Shown here: piece after piece, positions 43,380 through 52,848 of the stretch | Layout of the letters: each line of letters opens with the position of its first letter | Numbering within the stretch: the stretch's first letter is position 1 | Assembly: GCA_051155775.1 (NCBI GenBank) | Contig: DAXETV010000028.1 | Coordinates: 53,789-117,788, forward strand | DNA: 64,000 nt | Direction of reading: 5' to 3' | Origin: CAYSCZ01 sp051155775 | GTDB taxonomy: Bacteria; Bacteroidota; Bacteroidia; Cytophagales; Cyclobacteriaceae | Notes under the pieces: generated by a model | The model's input: the letters and a program-made list of their open reading frames with translations, nothing else | Databases searched by the model: none | Told to the model about the DNA's origin: nothing | Program-made: the position numbers and the translations under genes

Positions 43380-44405
43380 TCATTGGTAGTTAAGGTATTT
43401 TTCCCATTTTTCAACCGCACCGCTGAAATCTGCAGGTAAATCGGAATCAAACTGAATATATTTCTTGGTTCCGGGATGAATGAACCCAATAGACTTTGCG
43501 TGAAGTGCTTGTCTTGGCAATATTTTAAAACAATTTTCCACGAATTGTTTGTACTTCGAGAAAGCCATTCCTTTTAATATCTTATCGCCGCCGTATACTG
43601 AATCATTAAATAACGGATGACCAATATACTTCATATGGGCCCGTATTTGATGAGTCCGACCGGTCTCTAGGTTGCACTTCACTAAACTTACATACCGCAG
43701 GTTCTTTAAGGTTTCAAAATGTGTCACTGCCCTTTTGCCTGTTTCACTTTCCTCATAAACAACAGTCACTCGTCTGTCCGCCTCACTTCTGCCAAGGTTT
43801 TTGTTGATGGTGCCTTTTTGAGGGTCTGGTTCCCCCCAAACAAGCGCATAGTAGGTTCTTTCAATGCTGTGATTCATGAATTGGTTTGCAAGATGCACGA
43901 TTGCATTTTCTGTTTTCGCAACTACCAATAACCCGGATGTGTCTTTATCGATTCTATGAACTAAACCCGGGCGACCTTCATTATTTGGTAATACGGGAAG
44001 CTGTTGGAAATGCCAGGCAAGCGCATTCACTAATGTACCTGTCCAGTTTTGGTAAGCAGGATGAACCACCATGCCAGCTGGTTTATTGACAATTATTAGT
44101 TCTTTGTCTTCATAAACAATATCGATTGGAATATTTTCAGGAACGATGATATCATCCCGCGGAGGCTCTGGCAATGACACGGTTATTATATCCCCTGGCT
44201 GAACTTTGTAATTCGGCTTAACAGGTTCCCCATAGACAAGAATAAAATCGTTTCTTACAGCTGCCTGAATTTTACTTCTACTGGTATTTTTAAGCCTATC
44301 TATCAAGAAACGATCAATTCTTAATGGTTCCTGATTAGGATCCACAGTAATCCTATGGTGTTCATATAATAATTCCTCTACATCCTCAGATTCAATCAAG
44401 CTCAT
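43380..44405 (-). CDS. RluA/RluD-family pseudouridine synthase
   Basis: A 341-residue enzyme that isomerises uridine to pseudouridine in rRNA or tRNA. An N-terminal S4 domain (about 25-90; RIDRFLIDRLKNTSRSKIQ) precedes the RluA catalytic domain with VNKPAGMVVHP, the catalytic Asp153 in LVHRIDKDTSGLLVVAK, and ETGRTHQIRAHMKYIGHPL. The S4 domain and length suggest RluD, which modifies 23S rRNA helix 69, but RluC-type specificity is not excluded. It lies divergent to the PLP enzyme gene across 75 bp. Family very secure. Confidence 0.93.
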   Translation of the reverse strand: MSLIESEDVEELLYEHHRITVDPNQEPLRIDRFLIDRLKNTSRSKIQAAVRNDFILVYGEPVKPNYKVQPGDIITVSLPEPPRDDIIVPENIPIDIVYEDKELIIVNKPAGMVVHPAYQNWTGTLVNALAWHFQQLPVLPNNEGRPGLVHRIDKDTSGLLVVAKTENAIVHLANQFMNHSIERTYYALVWGEPDPQKGTINKNLGRSEADRRVTVVYEESETGKRAVTHFETLKNLRYVSLVKCNLETGRTHQIRAHMKYIGHPLFNDSVYGGDKILKGMAFSKYKQFVENCFKILPRQALHAKSIGFIHPGTKKYIQFDSDLPADFSGAVEKWEKYLNYQ

Positions 44406-44480
44406 TTACTTTACAATCATTTTGTCAAAAAATTTATGAAGCTAATCACAAAAGAACATAATTAGAATTAAAAAGAACCA

Positions 44481-45389
44481 ATGTCAATTTTCAAGTTACC
44501 TTCACCTTTAACAGAAATTAAAGACATAAGGCTAGAAGAACGTAATATAAAATTATTTATAAAGCGTGATGATCTGATACATTCAGAAGTATCCGGCAAT
44601 AAATGGAGAAAACTGAAATTCAATCTTGCCAATGCAACAGATAACGAGTATCGGACATTGTTAACTTTTGGAGGGGCATATTCAAACCACTTATTAGCTG
44701 TAGCTTCTGCGGCAGACTACTTTAAGTTGAAATCAGTAGGTGTGGTCAGAGGGGATGAGTTAAATGCTCAAAGCAATCCAACACTAAAAAGGTGTCATAA
44801 ATTGGGGATGAAAATAATCTTCATTTCCAGGAAGGATTACAAGAAAAAGGAAGGAGAAAGAACCATTACATTTTTTCAGAACAAATTTCCGGAAGCATAC
44901 CTTATTCCGGAAGGCGGACACAACCGATGGGGGGCAAAAGGATGTGAAGAAATAATAAATGAGATAAAGATACCCTATGATTATATTATTACCGCTGTAG
45001 GCACTGGCACAACTTTAGCCGGGCTTATTAACAAGGCCGCAAAAAATAAACAGTTACTCGGCATACCTGTACTAAAAGGGGAAAATTACCTGGAAGGTAT
45101 GATTGATGATTTAATACAAGTGAAAAAAAATTCGTGGCGATTAATTCATGATTACCACTTTGGCGGATACGGAAAATTCAATGATTTATTAATACAATTT
45201 ATCAATAGATACAAAGCGGAACATAGCATTCAATTAGATCCAATTTATACCGGAAAAGCACTCTTTGGTTTATATGATTTGATTGAGCAGGGATTTTTCC
45301 CATCAGAAAGTAAAATAATTTACGTTCACACTGGTGGAATATTTGGTATAAAAGGATTTAATCAACGATATGGCGAGTTGATAAGATAA
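44481..45389 (+). CDS. PLP-dependent ACC deaminase/D-cysteine desulfhydrase-like enzyme
   Basis: A 302-residue fold-type II PLP enzyme of the 1-aminocyclopropane-1-carboxylate deaminase/D-cysteine desulfhydrase group. Signs are IKRDDLIHSEVSGNKWRKL, with the Schiff-base lysine in GNKWRKL (residue 41 or 44), TFGGAYSNHLLAVASAA next to the cofactor, and a glycine-rich phosphate loop TAVGTGTTLAGLI. The sequence does not decide between the two substrates, and most bacterial members act on D-cysteine rather than ACC. It is followed after 30 bp by the glycosylase gene, probably on one transcript. Confidence 0.85.
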   Translation: MSIFKLPSPLTEIKDIRLEERNIKLFIKRDDLIHSEVSGNKWRKLKFNLANATDNEYRTLLTFGGAYSNHLLAVASAADYFKLKSVGVVRGDELNAQSNPTLKRCHKLGMKIIFISRKDYKKKEGERTITFFQNKFPEAYLIPEGGHNRWGAKGCEEIINEIKIPYDYIITAVGTGTTLAGLINKAAKNKQLLGIPVLKGENYLEGMIDDLIQVKKNSWRLIHDYHFGGYGKFNDLLIQFINRYKAEHSIQLDPIYTGKALFGLYDLIEQGFFPSESKIIYVHTGGIFGIKGFNQRYGELIR

Positions 45390-45419
45390 ATTTTACCTTT
45401 AAATAATAAACTTTTATCG

Positions 45420-46202
45420 ATGCCGGAATTACCAGAAGTTACTGTATTTAATAAATTCTTTGATGAAACTGCTTTAGGCCGGGGTGTTCAAGAAATTAAG
45501 ATCAACTCCTCCAAGATCGTTAGGTATCAGGATGAATTGTTCACCAAATGTTTAGTAGGAAATACATTTGTAACCTCCAAAAGGATAGGTAAAAACTTAA
45601 TCATAGGCCTAAGTAATGGAAAATTCATGGTGGTACATTTTGGGATGACCGGCGCCTGGGACATCTTCCTGGAAAATGCTGATAAGCCTAAATATTCCCA
45701 GGTCATCTTTTTTCTGGACAACGGTTTGCGTTTGGCATACCTTTCAAAACGTAAGTTTGGATTTCTGGAGATTACTGAAAACATACCCGATTATCTGTCT
45801 GCAAAGAAAATAGGAAAAGATGCACTGGAAATTTCTTTTGAAGAATTTAAAGACATTTTTAAAGGCAAGAAAGCTGTAAAAACCAGACTAATGGAGCAGG
45901 ACAAAATCTGCGGAATTGGCAATTGGGTTTCTGATGAAATATTATATCAAAGTCAAATCCATCCGGAGACATTGATAGCTCACCTCAAGGAAAAGGATAT
46001 AAATACCCTTTTTGAAAAGCTACATGAGGTGTTAAGTATAGCCATAGAAAATGAGGCGGATCATGATACATTTCCCGAATATTTTTTAACACATAATAGA
46101 ATGGAAGGAGGCATTTGTTTTTACACCGGTAAAAACATAGAAAGAATTGTAGCAGGGGGTAGAGGGACTTACTTATCAACCACCTGGCAACAGAAGAAAT
46201 AA
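45420..46202 (+). CDS. Fpg/Nei-family DNA glycosylase lacking the zinc finger cysteines
   Basis: A base-excision repair enzyme of 260 residues. The N-terminal PELPEV supplies Pro2 (the catalytic amine) and Glu3, and Lys58 in KRIGKNL is the conserved lysine; HFGMTGAW and the helix-two-turn-helix CGIGNWVSDEILYQSQIHPE are typical. The C-terminus, where Fpg has a four-Cys zinc finger, reads GICFYTGKNIERIVAGGRGT with only one Cys, so it resembles the zincless finger of human NEIL1 and some plant/viral enzymes. Substrate range (oxidised purines versus pyrimidines) is therefore open. Its stop lies 3 bp from the convergent rhomboid gene. Confidence 0.9.
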   Translation: MPELPEVTVFNKFFDETALGRGVQEIKINSSKIVRYQDELFTKCLVGNTFVTSKRIGKNLIIGLSNGKFMVVHFGMTGAWDIFLENADKPKYSQVIFFLDNGLRLAYLSKRKFGFLEITENIPDYLSAKKIGKDALEISFEEFKDIFKGKKAVKTRLMEQDKICGIGNWVSDEILYQSQIHPETLIAHLKEKDINTLFEKLHEVLSIAIENEADHDTFPEYFLTHNRMEGGICFYTGKNIERIVAGGRGTYLSTTWQQKK

Positions 46203-46205
46203 CGT

Positions 46206-47114
46206 TTATCCATTTTTGCTGGCGTTGAATAGTTTTTGCTTTTCTTCTTTGGTCAGGCTTTCATATCCTGATTGTGAGATTTTATCCAATATGGCATCAA
46301 TTTCTTCCTGCTCAGTTTTAGCTGCTTTTTTTTCTTTTCTTGGCGAATATGCGTTTTTTGATGGGGTCTTGGATCGGTGCGTAACTTTGATTTTCGGCTG
46401 TCGAATAAAAAAACTTTTTATATAATTCAAAAAATTGATAATCGGTTCTCCCCAATCACTCCCGCGCCTTAACTGGGTGATAAATAGATAGCCGATCAAA
46501 GCTCCTGCCAAATGTGCCAGCTCACCTCCTGCGTTGCTACCAATAGTCTGAGAAAATGACAGCAGTACATAAAAAAACGCAATGTATTTAATTTTTACCG
46601 GACCAATTAGTAGTAGATAAAAGGTATAATTGGGCATAAAAGTAGCGGCACCTACCACAATTGCATAAACACCTGCTGAGGCTCCGAGCATCAACGACCC
46701 TGGTATTCGGGTTTGATAGAAAGGTATCAGGTTGTACATTAACATATAAAATAACCCGCCGGCCAATCCGCCCAGAATGTACAAACTCACTGCCCGATCA
46801 TTTCCAAGATATTCAACGATGAGCTTTCCGAACCAATACAGAAAAAGCATATTGAAGATGATATGGAAAAATCCTTCATGGGTGAAGAAATAAGTAAAAA
46901 TGGTCCAGGGCTGGGTAATAAACTCATTCAAAGAGGCAGGAAGCATTAGTTTAGTTATAATAAAATTATAACCATCTTCAAATCCTGATAGTATCATTAA
47001 AACCCTCAGCACGATCAAACTGATAAAAATAATCAGGTTGATAAGTATTATCTGCATCAACCCGTTATCGGGTTTATTCCAGGCGTTTTTAAAATCGTCA
47101 AGAATGCTATTCAT
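46206..47114 (-). CDS. Rhomboid-family intramembrane serine protease, first of two
   Basis: A 302-residue integral protein with six hydrophobic helices. The catalytic pair is Ser146 in LMLGASAGVYAI and His201 in GGELAHLAGALIGYL; the HxxxN box is seen in FTHEGFFHIIFNMLF. These keep all residues required for activity. A basic cytoplasmic tail (about 230-302, RSKTPSKNAYSPRKEKKAAK) is followed by an acidic end. Substrates are unknown. It follows the second rhomboid gene after 3 bp, and the two lie in the mutL transcript. Family secure. Confidence 0.9.
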   Translation of the reverse strand: MNSILDDFKNAWNKPDNGLMQIILINLIIFISLIVLRVLMILSGFEDGYNFIITKLMLPASLNEFITQPWTIFTYFFTHEGFFHIIFNMLFLYWFGKLIVEYLGNDRAVSLYILGGLAGGLFYMLMYNLIPFYQTRIPGSLMLGASAGVYAIVVGAATFMPNYTFYLLLIGPVKIKYIAFFYVLLSFSQTIGSNAGGELAHLAGALIGYLFITQLRRGSDWGEPIINFLNYIKSFFIRQPKIKVTHRSKTPSKNAYSPRKEKKAAKTEQEEIDAILDKISQSGYESLTKEEKQKLFNASKNG

Positions 47115-47117
47115 AAT

Positions 47118-47912
47118 TTAATTGAGTCTATTTGAGTTCTGTCTCCAGTATTTTATGAGTACAAAAGCGATGATCATTCCCCCCAAATGTGCAAAGTGTG
47201 CAACATTATCTCCGGGCATCCTTGAAAACTCAGCATACAGTTCAAAAAGTCCATAGAACAAAACTAAATATTTTGCTTTTATTGGAATAGGAGGAAAGAG
47301 TAGTAATAGTTCCATATTTGGAAAGAGCATGCCAAAAGCCATCAATATCCCAAAAACAGCACCCGATGCGCCTACCATGGGGATATTACATAAATCATTG
47401 TAAATCTCATTTACTATAGCCACCGACTGATCTATGTATTGGGAGTTGTCAGGATATTCGTAAAAATCATCGCTGTAGTCTGCTAATCCCTCCAGGTTAA
47501 AGCTTCGCGACCGATGTTCTAGAATAAATAAATTGAAATTGTCAGGATTAGGGTTGTTCAGGAATGTCTGTCTGTCCTTTTCCAACTGTCTTTTTTCAAT
47601 AAAATCTACCGCCCCAAATAAAATTCCGGCTCCTATGCCTGTTATCAAATAAAAGGTCAGGAATTTTTTGCTGCCCCATAGTCTTTCCAGAATAGGACCA
47701 AAAATGAATACTGCAAACATGTTGCCCAACAGATGCCCAAACCCACCATGTATCCACATATAGGTTACGAATTGGTAAGGGGCAAACTTTTGGGCAAAAA
47801 TATACCTCAGTCCAAAAAGGTCTATTAAGTTTATAGGAATGAAGCTTTGGAGAAAAAATATACCCACATTAATTAGCAGTATATTTTTAACCATTGGGGT
47901 CAATCTGAACAT
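47118..47912 (-). CDS. Rhomboid-family intramembrane serine protease, second of two
   Basis: A 264-residue rhomboid. HGGFGHLLGNMFAVFIFG is the HxxxN box, Ser183 in VGASGAVFGILMAFG the nucleophile, and His in VAHFAHLGGMI (His239 or His242) the base. A long soluble insertion (about residues 103-170), with acidic and Tyr-rich stretches such as LADYSDDFYEYPDNSQYID, separates the early and late helices, a common variant in this phylum. ATG at 47912 is used; the TTG before it is unlikely. TGATG joins it to mutL, so translation is probably coupled. Confidence 0.9.
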   Translation of the reverse strand: MFRLTPMVKNILLINVGIFFLQSFIPINLIDLFGLRYIFAQKFAPYQFVTYMWIHGGFGHLLGNMFAVFIFGPILERLWGSKKFLTFYLITGIGAGILFGAVDFIEKRQLEKDRQTFLNNPNPDNFNLFILEHRSRSFNLEGLADYSDDFYEYPDNSQYIDQSVAIVNEIYNDLCNIPMVGASGAVFGILMAFGMLFPNMELLLLFPPIPIKAKYLVLFYGLFELYAEFSRMPGDNVAHFAHLGGMIIAFVLIKYWRQNSNRLN

Positions 47913-49714
47913 CAAGTACGGTTTAGGAACAAACTTTTTATCTTATCTAAACTAAACAGTATAAATATTGGTTGTCCGTCGGCTGTGTAATTTGGTTGAT
48001 AGCAGGCAAAAAGTTTATCGATAATCTCATCCATAGCTTCGGTATTGAGTTTTTCATTCCACTGGATGGCACATTTTTTTGCAAGCGATCTTGCAAGGTT
48101 ATCGGAAACGTCCAATTTTAAGGCGGATTGATTGTATTTATATTGCTCAATTAATTCTTCAAATATTTTTTTTTCAGAGCTTTTATTTAAGTCAGATGGT
48201 ATACCATTCAAGACAATACTTATTTCACCTATCCGCTCAAAATCAAAACCCAAAGCCTTAATCTCCTCTTGCATATCCATGATCAATAAAATATCAGAGG
48301 GGTTGAATTCAATGCTTTGAGGAAAAAGACACTGCTGGGTTAATACCGCTTTATTTTTTAAGTTGTCGAGATACTTTTCATAAAGAATTCTTTCATGTGC
48401 CAGTCTTTGATCAATAATCATCATTCCAGACTTCACCTGCCTTATGATATACTGCCCATGGAGTTGAAAAGGCGACTTCTTCTCCTTACTAATTTCCTCG
48501 TGGCTGTTGGTATTAAAATCACTTTGAAAAGTTATGCTTTCCTGATAATCCTGCGGTTTTGGCATGGATTCTTTTTCTGCTATTCGGTAGAGATCTTCCC
48601 AATGAGATAATTGATTTTTTTGCTCAACAGGCAAACCAATTGCTTTGGCTGGGATGTCACGCTCCAGCTTGTTGGTATGACTCTCAAAATTTGTGTCTAT
48701 ATCAAAATCAAGTGATGGTGTTATGTTAAACTTGCCCAATGCCTGTCTAACAGCGGCTTTTATGATACCATATATCGTTCGCTCATCTTTGAACTTAATT
48801 TCTGTTTTTGTGGGATGAATGTTCACATCAATGTCCTGCGGATCTATATCGATGAATAAGCAATAAAACGGGAAATGCTCTCTCCCAATAAGTGCTTCAT
48901 AGGCGTTTAGTACAGCATGATTCAAATAATTATTTTTAATGAATCGATTGTTGACAAAGAAAAATTGCTCACCCCTGGTCCTTTTGGCAAATTCAGGCCT
49001 GCCCACATAACCATGCACCTTTAAGTGTTGGGTTTCTTCCAAACAGGGTACCAGTTGTTCTTTATAATTATTTCCAAATAATCCAACTATTCTTCCACTC
49101 AGGTTACCTTGAGTGAGGCTATGGGCAAGTAAATCATTTTGATAAAGCGAAAATGCTACTTCAGGATGTGCCAGCGCCAGTCGGGTAAACTGATCGGTTA
49201 CGTGTTTCAATTCAACCGGGTTGGTCTTTAAAAAATTTTTCCTGGCAGGAACATTATAAAATAAATTCTTGATCGTAAGGCACGTGCCGCTTTCTGTGAC
49301 CGTATGTTCCTGTTTTACAACTTTAGACCCCTCTATTCGAATAAATATGCCTAAGTCGCTATCCGGGACTTTTGTTTTCAGCTCCACCTGGGCTACTGCT
49401 GCAATTGAAGCCAGGGCTTCTCCTCGAAAACCTTTTGTTTTGATTTTAAATAAATCTTCTGATACTTTGATTTTACTGGTAGCATGTCTTTCAAAACACA
49501 TTCTAGCATCAGTTTCTGACATCCCATGACCATCATCAATTACCTGCACTTTCTTTTTCCCGGCTTCATCTACGATCACGATGATGTTTTCAGCACCGGC
49601 GTCTATGCTGTTTTCAACTAATTCTTTTACCACTGATGCTGGTCGCTGGACCACCTCACCTGCTGCTATTTGATTGGCCAGTGAGTCTGGCATTAACTGG
49701 ATCAAATCCCTCAT
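47912..49714 (-). CDS. mutL: DNA mismatch repair protein MutL
   Basis: MutL is the ATP-driven matchmaker of mismatch repair, acting after MutS. The 600-residue product has the GHKL ATPase domain: LANQIAAGEVVQRPASVVKE, ENSIDAGAENI, DDGHGMSETDA and TKGFRGEALASI. A transducer domain follows, then a linker (about 345-400) and the dimerisation domain, with IDQRLAHERILYEKY. The endonuclease motif DQHAxxE of MutL lacking MutH is replaced here by DQRLAHERI, with conserved His and Glu. The stop overlaps the rhomboid gene and the start overlaps the upstream small-protein gene by 4 bp. Confidence 0.96.
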   Translation of the reverse strand: MRDLIQLMPDSLANQIAAGEVVQRPASVVKELVENSIDAGAENIIVIVDEAGKKKVQVIDDGHGMSETDARMCFERHATSKIKVSEDLFKIKTKGFRGEALASIAAVAQVELKTKVPDSDLGIFIRIEGSKVVKQEHTVTESGTCLTIKNLFYNVPARKNFLKTNPVELKHVTDQFTRLALAHPEVAFSLYQNDLLAHSLTQGNLSGRIVGLFGNNYKEQLVPCLEETQHLKVHGYVGRPEFAKRTRGEQFFFVNNRFIKNNYLNHAVLNAYEALIGREHFPFYCLFIDIDPQDIDVNIHPTKTEIKFKDERTIYGIIKAAVRQALGKFNITPSLDFDIDTNFESHTNKLERDIPAKAIGLPVEQKNQLSHWEDLYRIAEKESMPKPQDYQESITFQSDFNTNSHEEISKEKKSPFQLHGQYIIRQVKSGMMIIDQRLAHERILYEKYLDNLKNKAVLTQQCLFPQSIEFNPSDILLIMDMQEEIKALGFDFERIGEISIVLNGIPSDLNKSSEKKIFEELIEQYKYNQSALKLDVSDNLARSLAKKCAIQWNEKLNTEAMDEIIDKLFACYQPNYTADGQPIFILFSLDKIKSLFLNRT

Positions 49715-50067
49715 TCCTTATCTTTCTTCCTGAATATATTTCTTAACCTAAGCACAAAATAGATGGGAATTATTATTAGAAAGAAATTAAATACAACATT
49801 TCCATAAAATAACCATCCTATAAACGTAGCCATCAAACCTACGGCTATGATTAGCTGTATTAAAGATGTACTTAAAGGTTTTACATTTGTTCTTTTTCTT
49901 TTAAAGACCCCGGAAATTGAAGATTTATATTCAATATCATTATGGTCATATTTTTTTGCATAAAACTTCCTTCTATTTTCTATATCTTCTTTCACAGGAT
50001 CGTAAAACCGGGGTTGATAATGAAACCTTTGATGCTTTGGTAATCTAAATATTGAAGGGAATTTCAT
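49711..50067 (-). CDS. Small membrane protein upstream of mutL
   Basis: A 118-residue protein with a long basic/aromatic cytoplasmic head (PSIFRLPKHQRFHYQPRFYD and ENRRKFYAKKYD) and two C-terminal membrane helices (about 66-86 and 88-106) with a short loop. No family is recognised. Its stop overlaps mutL by 4 bp (ATGA), so the two are probably translated together; the same small-protein/mutL order occurs elsewhere in the phylum (recollection, not checked). Its role is unknown, and a link to mutL may be only packing. Confidence 0.65.
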   Translation of the reverse strand: MKFPSIFRLPKHQRFHYQPRFYDPVKEDIENRRKFYAKKYDHNDIEYKSSISGVFKRKRTNVKPLSTSLIQLIIAVGLMATFIGWLFYGNVVFNFFLIIIPIYFVLRLRNIFRKKDKE

Positions 50068-50107
50068 ACGAAATTAAGTATTTCCTTTTTTTTATGTTAA
50101 AACCAAT

Positions 50108-50131
50108 AAGAACTTAATTAGAAATGTTCTT
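50108..50131. promoter_or_regulatory. Small inverted repeat upstream of GH3/beta-lactamase-like gene
   Basis: AAGAAC (50108-50113) and GTTCTT (50126-50131) form an inverted repeat with a 12-nt spacer, 27 bp before the start codon. It may be a protein-binding site or chance, since no copy was found elsewhere. Confidence 0.25.
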
Positions 50132-50157
50132 GTTTTGCATGTAATTTCTTAACTAGT

Positions 50158-52848
50158 GTGCAATTATCATTCATCAGGAAAACGAATAAATTTTTGGCAA
50201 GGTTAATCACTTTGTTTGGATTAATTTTTAATGTATTCATCAACAGTTTTCTGTGTGTATCAGATGACAAAAAAATATGGGTTGAGAACACGCTAGATAA
50301 TTTATCCGCTAAAGAAAAAATAGGTCAGATGATCTTCTTATCTATCGATGATCAAACTGATTTTGTACAAAACATCGTCATTCGTGATTTAACCCAAAAA
50401 TATAAATTAGGAGGTATAATATTCAGTGATTTATCCTCCGAGAGCCTATCCATAATTAAAGATACTAAAAACTTATCCCCTTCACCGATCATCGGATTTA
50501 AAATTGGGGATAACCTGGCATTAAATAATGATTTACCGATCGCCAACCTTAACCAACTAGCAAGTATTAGAAATAGAGAACTTCTTGCCAATTATGGTTT
50601 GTATGTAGGCAAAGTTTTGGATAGCCTGGGTGTTGATTTAGTCATAAAAGATCCATCTAAGTTTAAAAAAACGTTTAGTGACAGGGCAATACAGAGCTTT
50701 TTAGCAGGCCTGTCTGAAAGCGGAATAAGTCATTCCGGATTTTATCAAACAGATGAGTCAAAAACAGTCTTACAGTTTGAACCATTAGAAAAATATTTCA
50801 ATGAACTTCCCTTAAAGGAAATGTCGTTCAACAAACGGTTCTATAAAACTTACATCTCAAAGAATCCAAGTTTATTACATTTTTCAGCCGCTAATTATGC
50901 CGATCCTTTATCTACCTTAAAATCAGGTGGTGATTTTATGCTAATTGATAGAATCACTTCCCAGGGAATATCAAAATATATCGATGCAATTGATAGTAAC
51001 CTAAAAAGAAAGCAGATTGAATATTCTGCGAAAAAAATTATACAAGCGAAAGCTTATTTTAAGGCAAGCAATGACTATTTAAAATCAATTAAAAGTTTAA
51101 GACATAACTTTTTTGGAGCAACTTATGAAAATTTTAGATATGACATTCTTGAACATTCCATTGTTCTGGCTAAGAATAACAACAACTTATTACCTGTAAA
51201 AAATCTTGATCTGAAATATATTGCCACCATATCAAGACCCGGGGATTCAACATTTAGGGAATTGATTAATAAATATGGTTACGCAAAACATTACAACTTC
51301 GGGGACCTTCCGGAGAGTCTGGCTAATTATGATTTGGTAATTATTAATAATTTTTCTTCTCAAAGCCTTCAGGAGGAAAGGTTAAATAAAATTACGGTCT
51401 TGACAGGTGATGCAACAAATACTATCCTATTAACACATCATGATTTAGAATTGAGCTATGATGAATTTGATGCGGTGGTTTGGACGCATGAATATTCTGA
51501 AATTGCTATCAAATTATTCCCTCAGATTATTTTCGGGGGTCATATTGTGAATGGTCAATTACCTTATGACCTGGATGCTTTTCTGAAGACAGGAGATGGC
51601 TTTTCGATTCATAAACGGACCAGAATAAGTTATGCTCCCCTGAGACCTAACCATAAGATTGATTATAAAAGACTAAATGAAATCGATGATATCATTAAAG
51701 AAGCAATTGATGAAGGAGCCACGCCTGGGTGTCAGGTAATGGCTATAAAAGATGGAGAAGTAATATTTGATAAGGTATATGGGCATTTCACTTATGATAA
51801 GGTACACCCTGTTAAATCAAATACACTTTATGATCTGGCATCCCTTACAAAAGTGTTCGCAACCACCCAGACGCTAATGTTCCTGGTCGACCAAAACCGT
51901 ATGGACCTTAATAAACCGCTTAAATATTACATGCCCGAATTAGAGGGCACCAACAAAGCAGATCTTGTCATAAAGGATATTCTGGCACATCAGGCGGGAT
52001 TGAAGTCTTTCATTCCTTTGTGGAAAGAAACATTTGGTGGTGATGGATTAGGCGGTATAACATTTAATGCCCATGAACAAAATGGTTATGACAAGGTTTA
52101 TATTCCAAGTCAGGATTTTAACAGAGAGGCCCTCAAAGATACTGTGTGGTCATTAGTGGTAAAATCAGATTTAAGATATCTGCCGGGGTGGAAAAAATCA
52201 TACAATTATCGCTACAGCGACATTGGATTCATTATTTTGAAAGTATTAGCTGAACGTATTTTAAACCAACCAATAGAGGACTTCTTAAGCCAACATATTT
52301 TTGATCGATTGGGGGCTGATCATATTCAGTACAAACCACTGTGCAATTATGATTTAAAACAAATCGCACCAACTGAGTATGACTATCACTTTAGGAAAAC
52401 ACAAATCTGGGGCACTGTACATGATCAAAACGCAGCTATACTGGGCGAGGTAGCCGGTCATGCCGGATTATTCGCTGATGCCAACTCACTGGCAAAAAAC
52501 CTCCAGATGATATTGAGTTACGGGCAATACGGCGGAGAAAGTTATTTCCACCCTGAGGTAGTCTATAAGTTCACCAAAAAAGCTTTTCGACACAACAGAA
52601 GAGCTTTAGGGTGGGATAAACCAAGGCGGTATAATCGTAAAGTGGTATCAAAATATGCAACCATGAATAGTTTCGGCCATACGGGATTTACCGGCACCAT
52701 GATATGGGCAGATCCTGATTATGATTTATGTTATATTTTCCTCTCAAACAGGATATATCCTGAAGTGAAGAACATCAAACTACATGAGAAAAAGATTCGT
52801 ACTAGAGTGCAAGACATTATTTACGAATCAATTCTCTCCGACTCATGA
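50158..52848 (+). CDS. GH3-like/serine hydrolase (beta-lactamase-like) fusion
   Basis: An 896-residue exported protein, starting at GTG with a hydrophobic segment to about residue 36. The N-terminal part (about 45-480) has the glycoside hydrolase 3 shape (ENTLDNLSAKEKIGQMIFLS, LGGIIFSDLS, EHSIVLAKNNNNLLPVKN), but the catalytic KHFPGHGD-type signature of the beta-N-acetylglucosaminidase group is not found. The C-terminal part (about 500-890) is a class C beta-lactamase/DD-peptidase-like domain with SLTK (Ser562, Lys565), Tyr686 in YSD and HTG (841-843). A role in cell-wall turnover is likely (inference). It overlaps bshA by 4 bp. Confidence 0.85.
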   Translation: MQLSFIRKTNKFLARLITLFGLIFNVFINSFLCVSDDKKIWVENTLDNLSAKEKIGQMIFLSIDDQTDFVQNIVIRDLTQKYKLGGIIFSDLSSESLSIIKDTKNLSPSPIIGFKIGDNLALNNDLPIANLNQLASIRNRELLANYGLYVGKVLDSLGVDLVIKDPSKFKKTFSDRAIQSFLAGLSESGISHSGFYQTDESKTVLQFEPLEKYFNELPLKEMSFNKRFYKTYISKNPSLLHFSAANYADPLSTLKSGGDFMLIDRITSQGISKYIDAIDSNLKRKQIEYSAKKIIQAKAYFKASNDYLKSIKSLRHNFFGATYENFRYDILEHSIVLAKNNNNLLPVKNLDLKYIATISRPGDSTFRELINKYGYAKHYNFGDLPESLANYDLVIINNFSSQSLQEERLNKITVLTGDATNTILLTHHDLELSYDEFDAVVWTHEYSEIAIKLFPQIIFGGHIVNGQLPYDLDAFLKTGDGFSIHKRTRISYAPLRPNHKIDYKRLNEIDDIIKEAIDEGATPGCQVMAIKDGEVIFDKVYGHFTYDKVHPVKSNTLYDLASLTKVFATTQTLMFLVDQNRMDLNKPLKYYMPELEGTNKADLVIKDILAHQAGLKSFIPLWKETFGGDGLGGITFNAHEQNGYDKVYIPSQDFNREALKDTVWSLVVKSDLRYLPGWKKSYNYRYSDIGFIILKVLAERILNQPIEDFLSQHIFDRLGADHIQYKPLCNYDLKQIAPTEYDYHFRKTQIWGTVHDQNAAILGEVAGHAGLFADANSLAKNLQMILSYGQYGGESYFHPEVVYKFTKKAFRHNRRALGWDKPRRYNRKVVSKYATMNSFGHTGFTGTMIWADPDYDLCYIFLSNRIYPEVKNIKLHEKKIRTRVQDIIYESILSDS

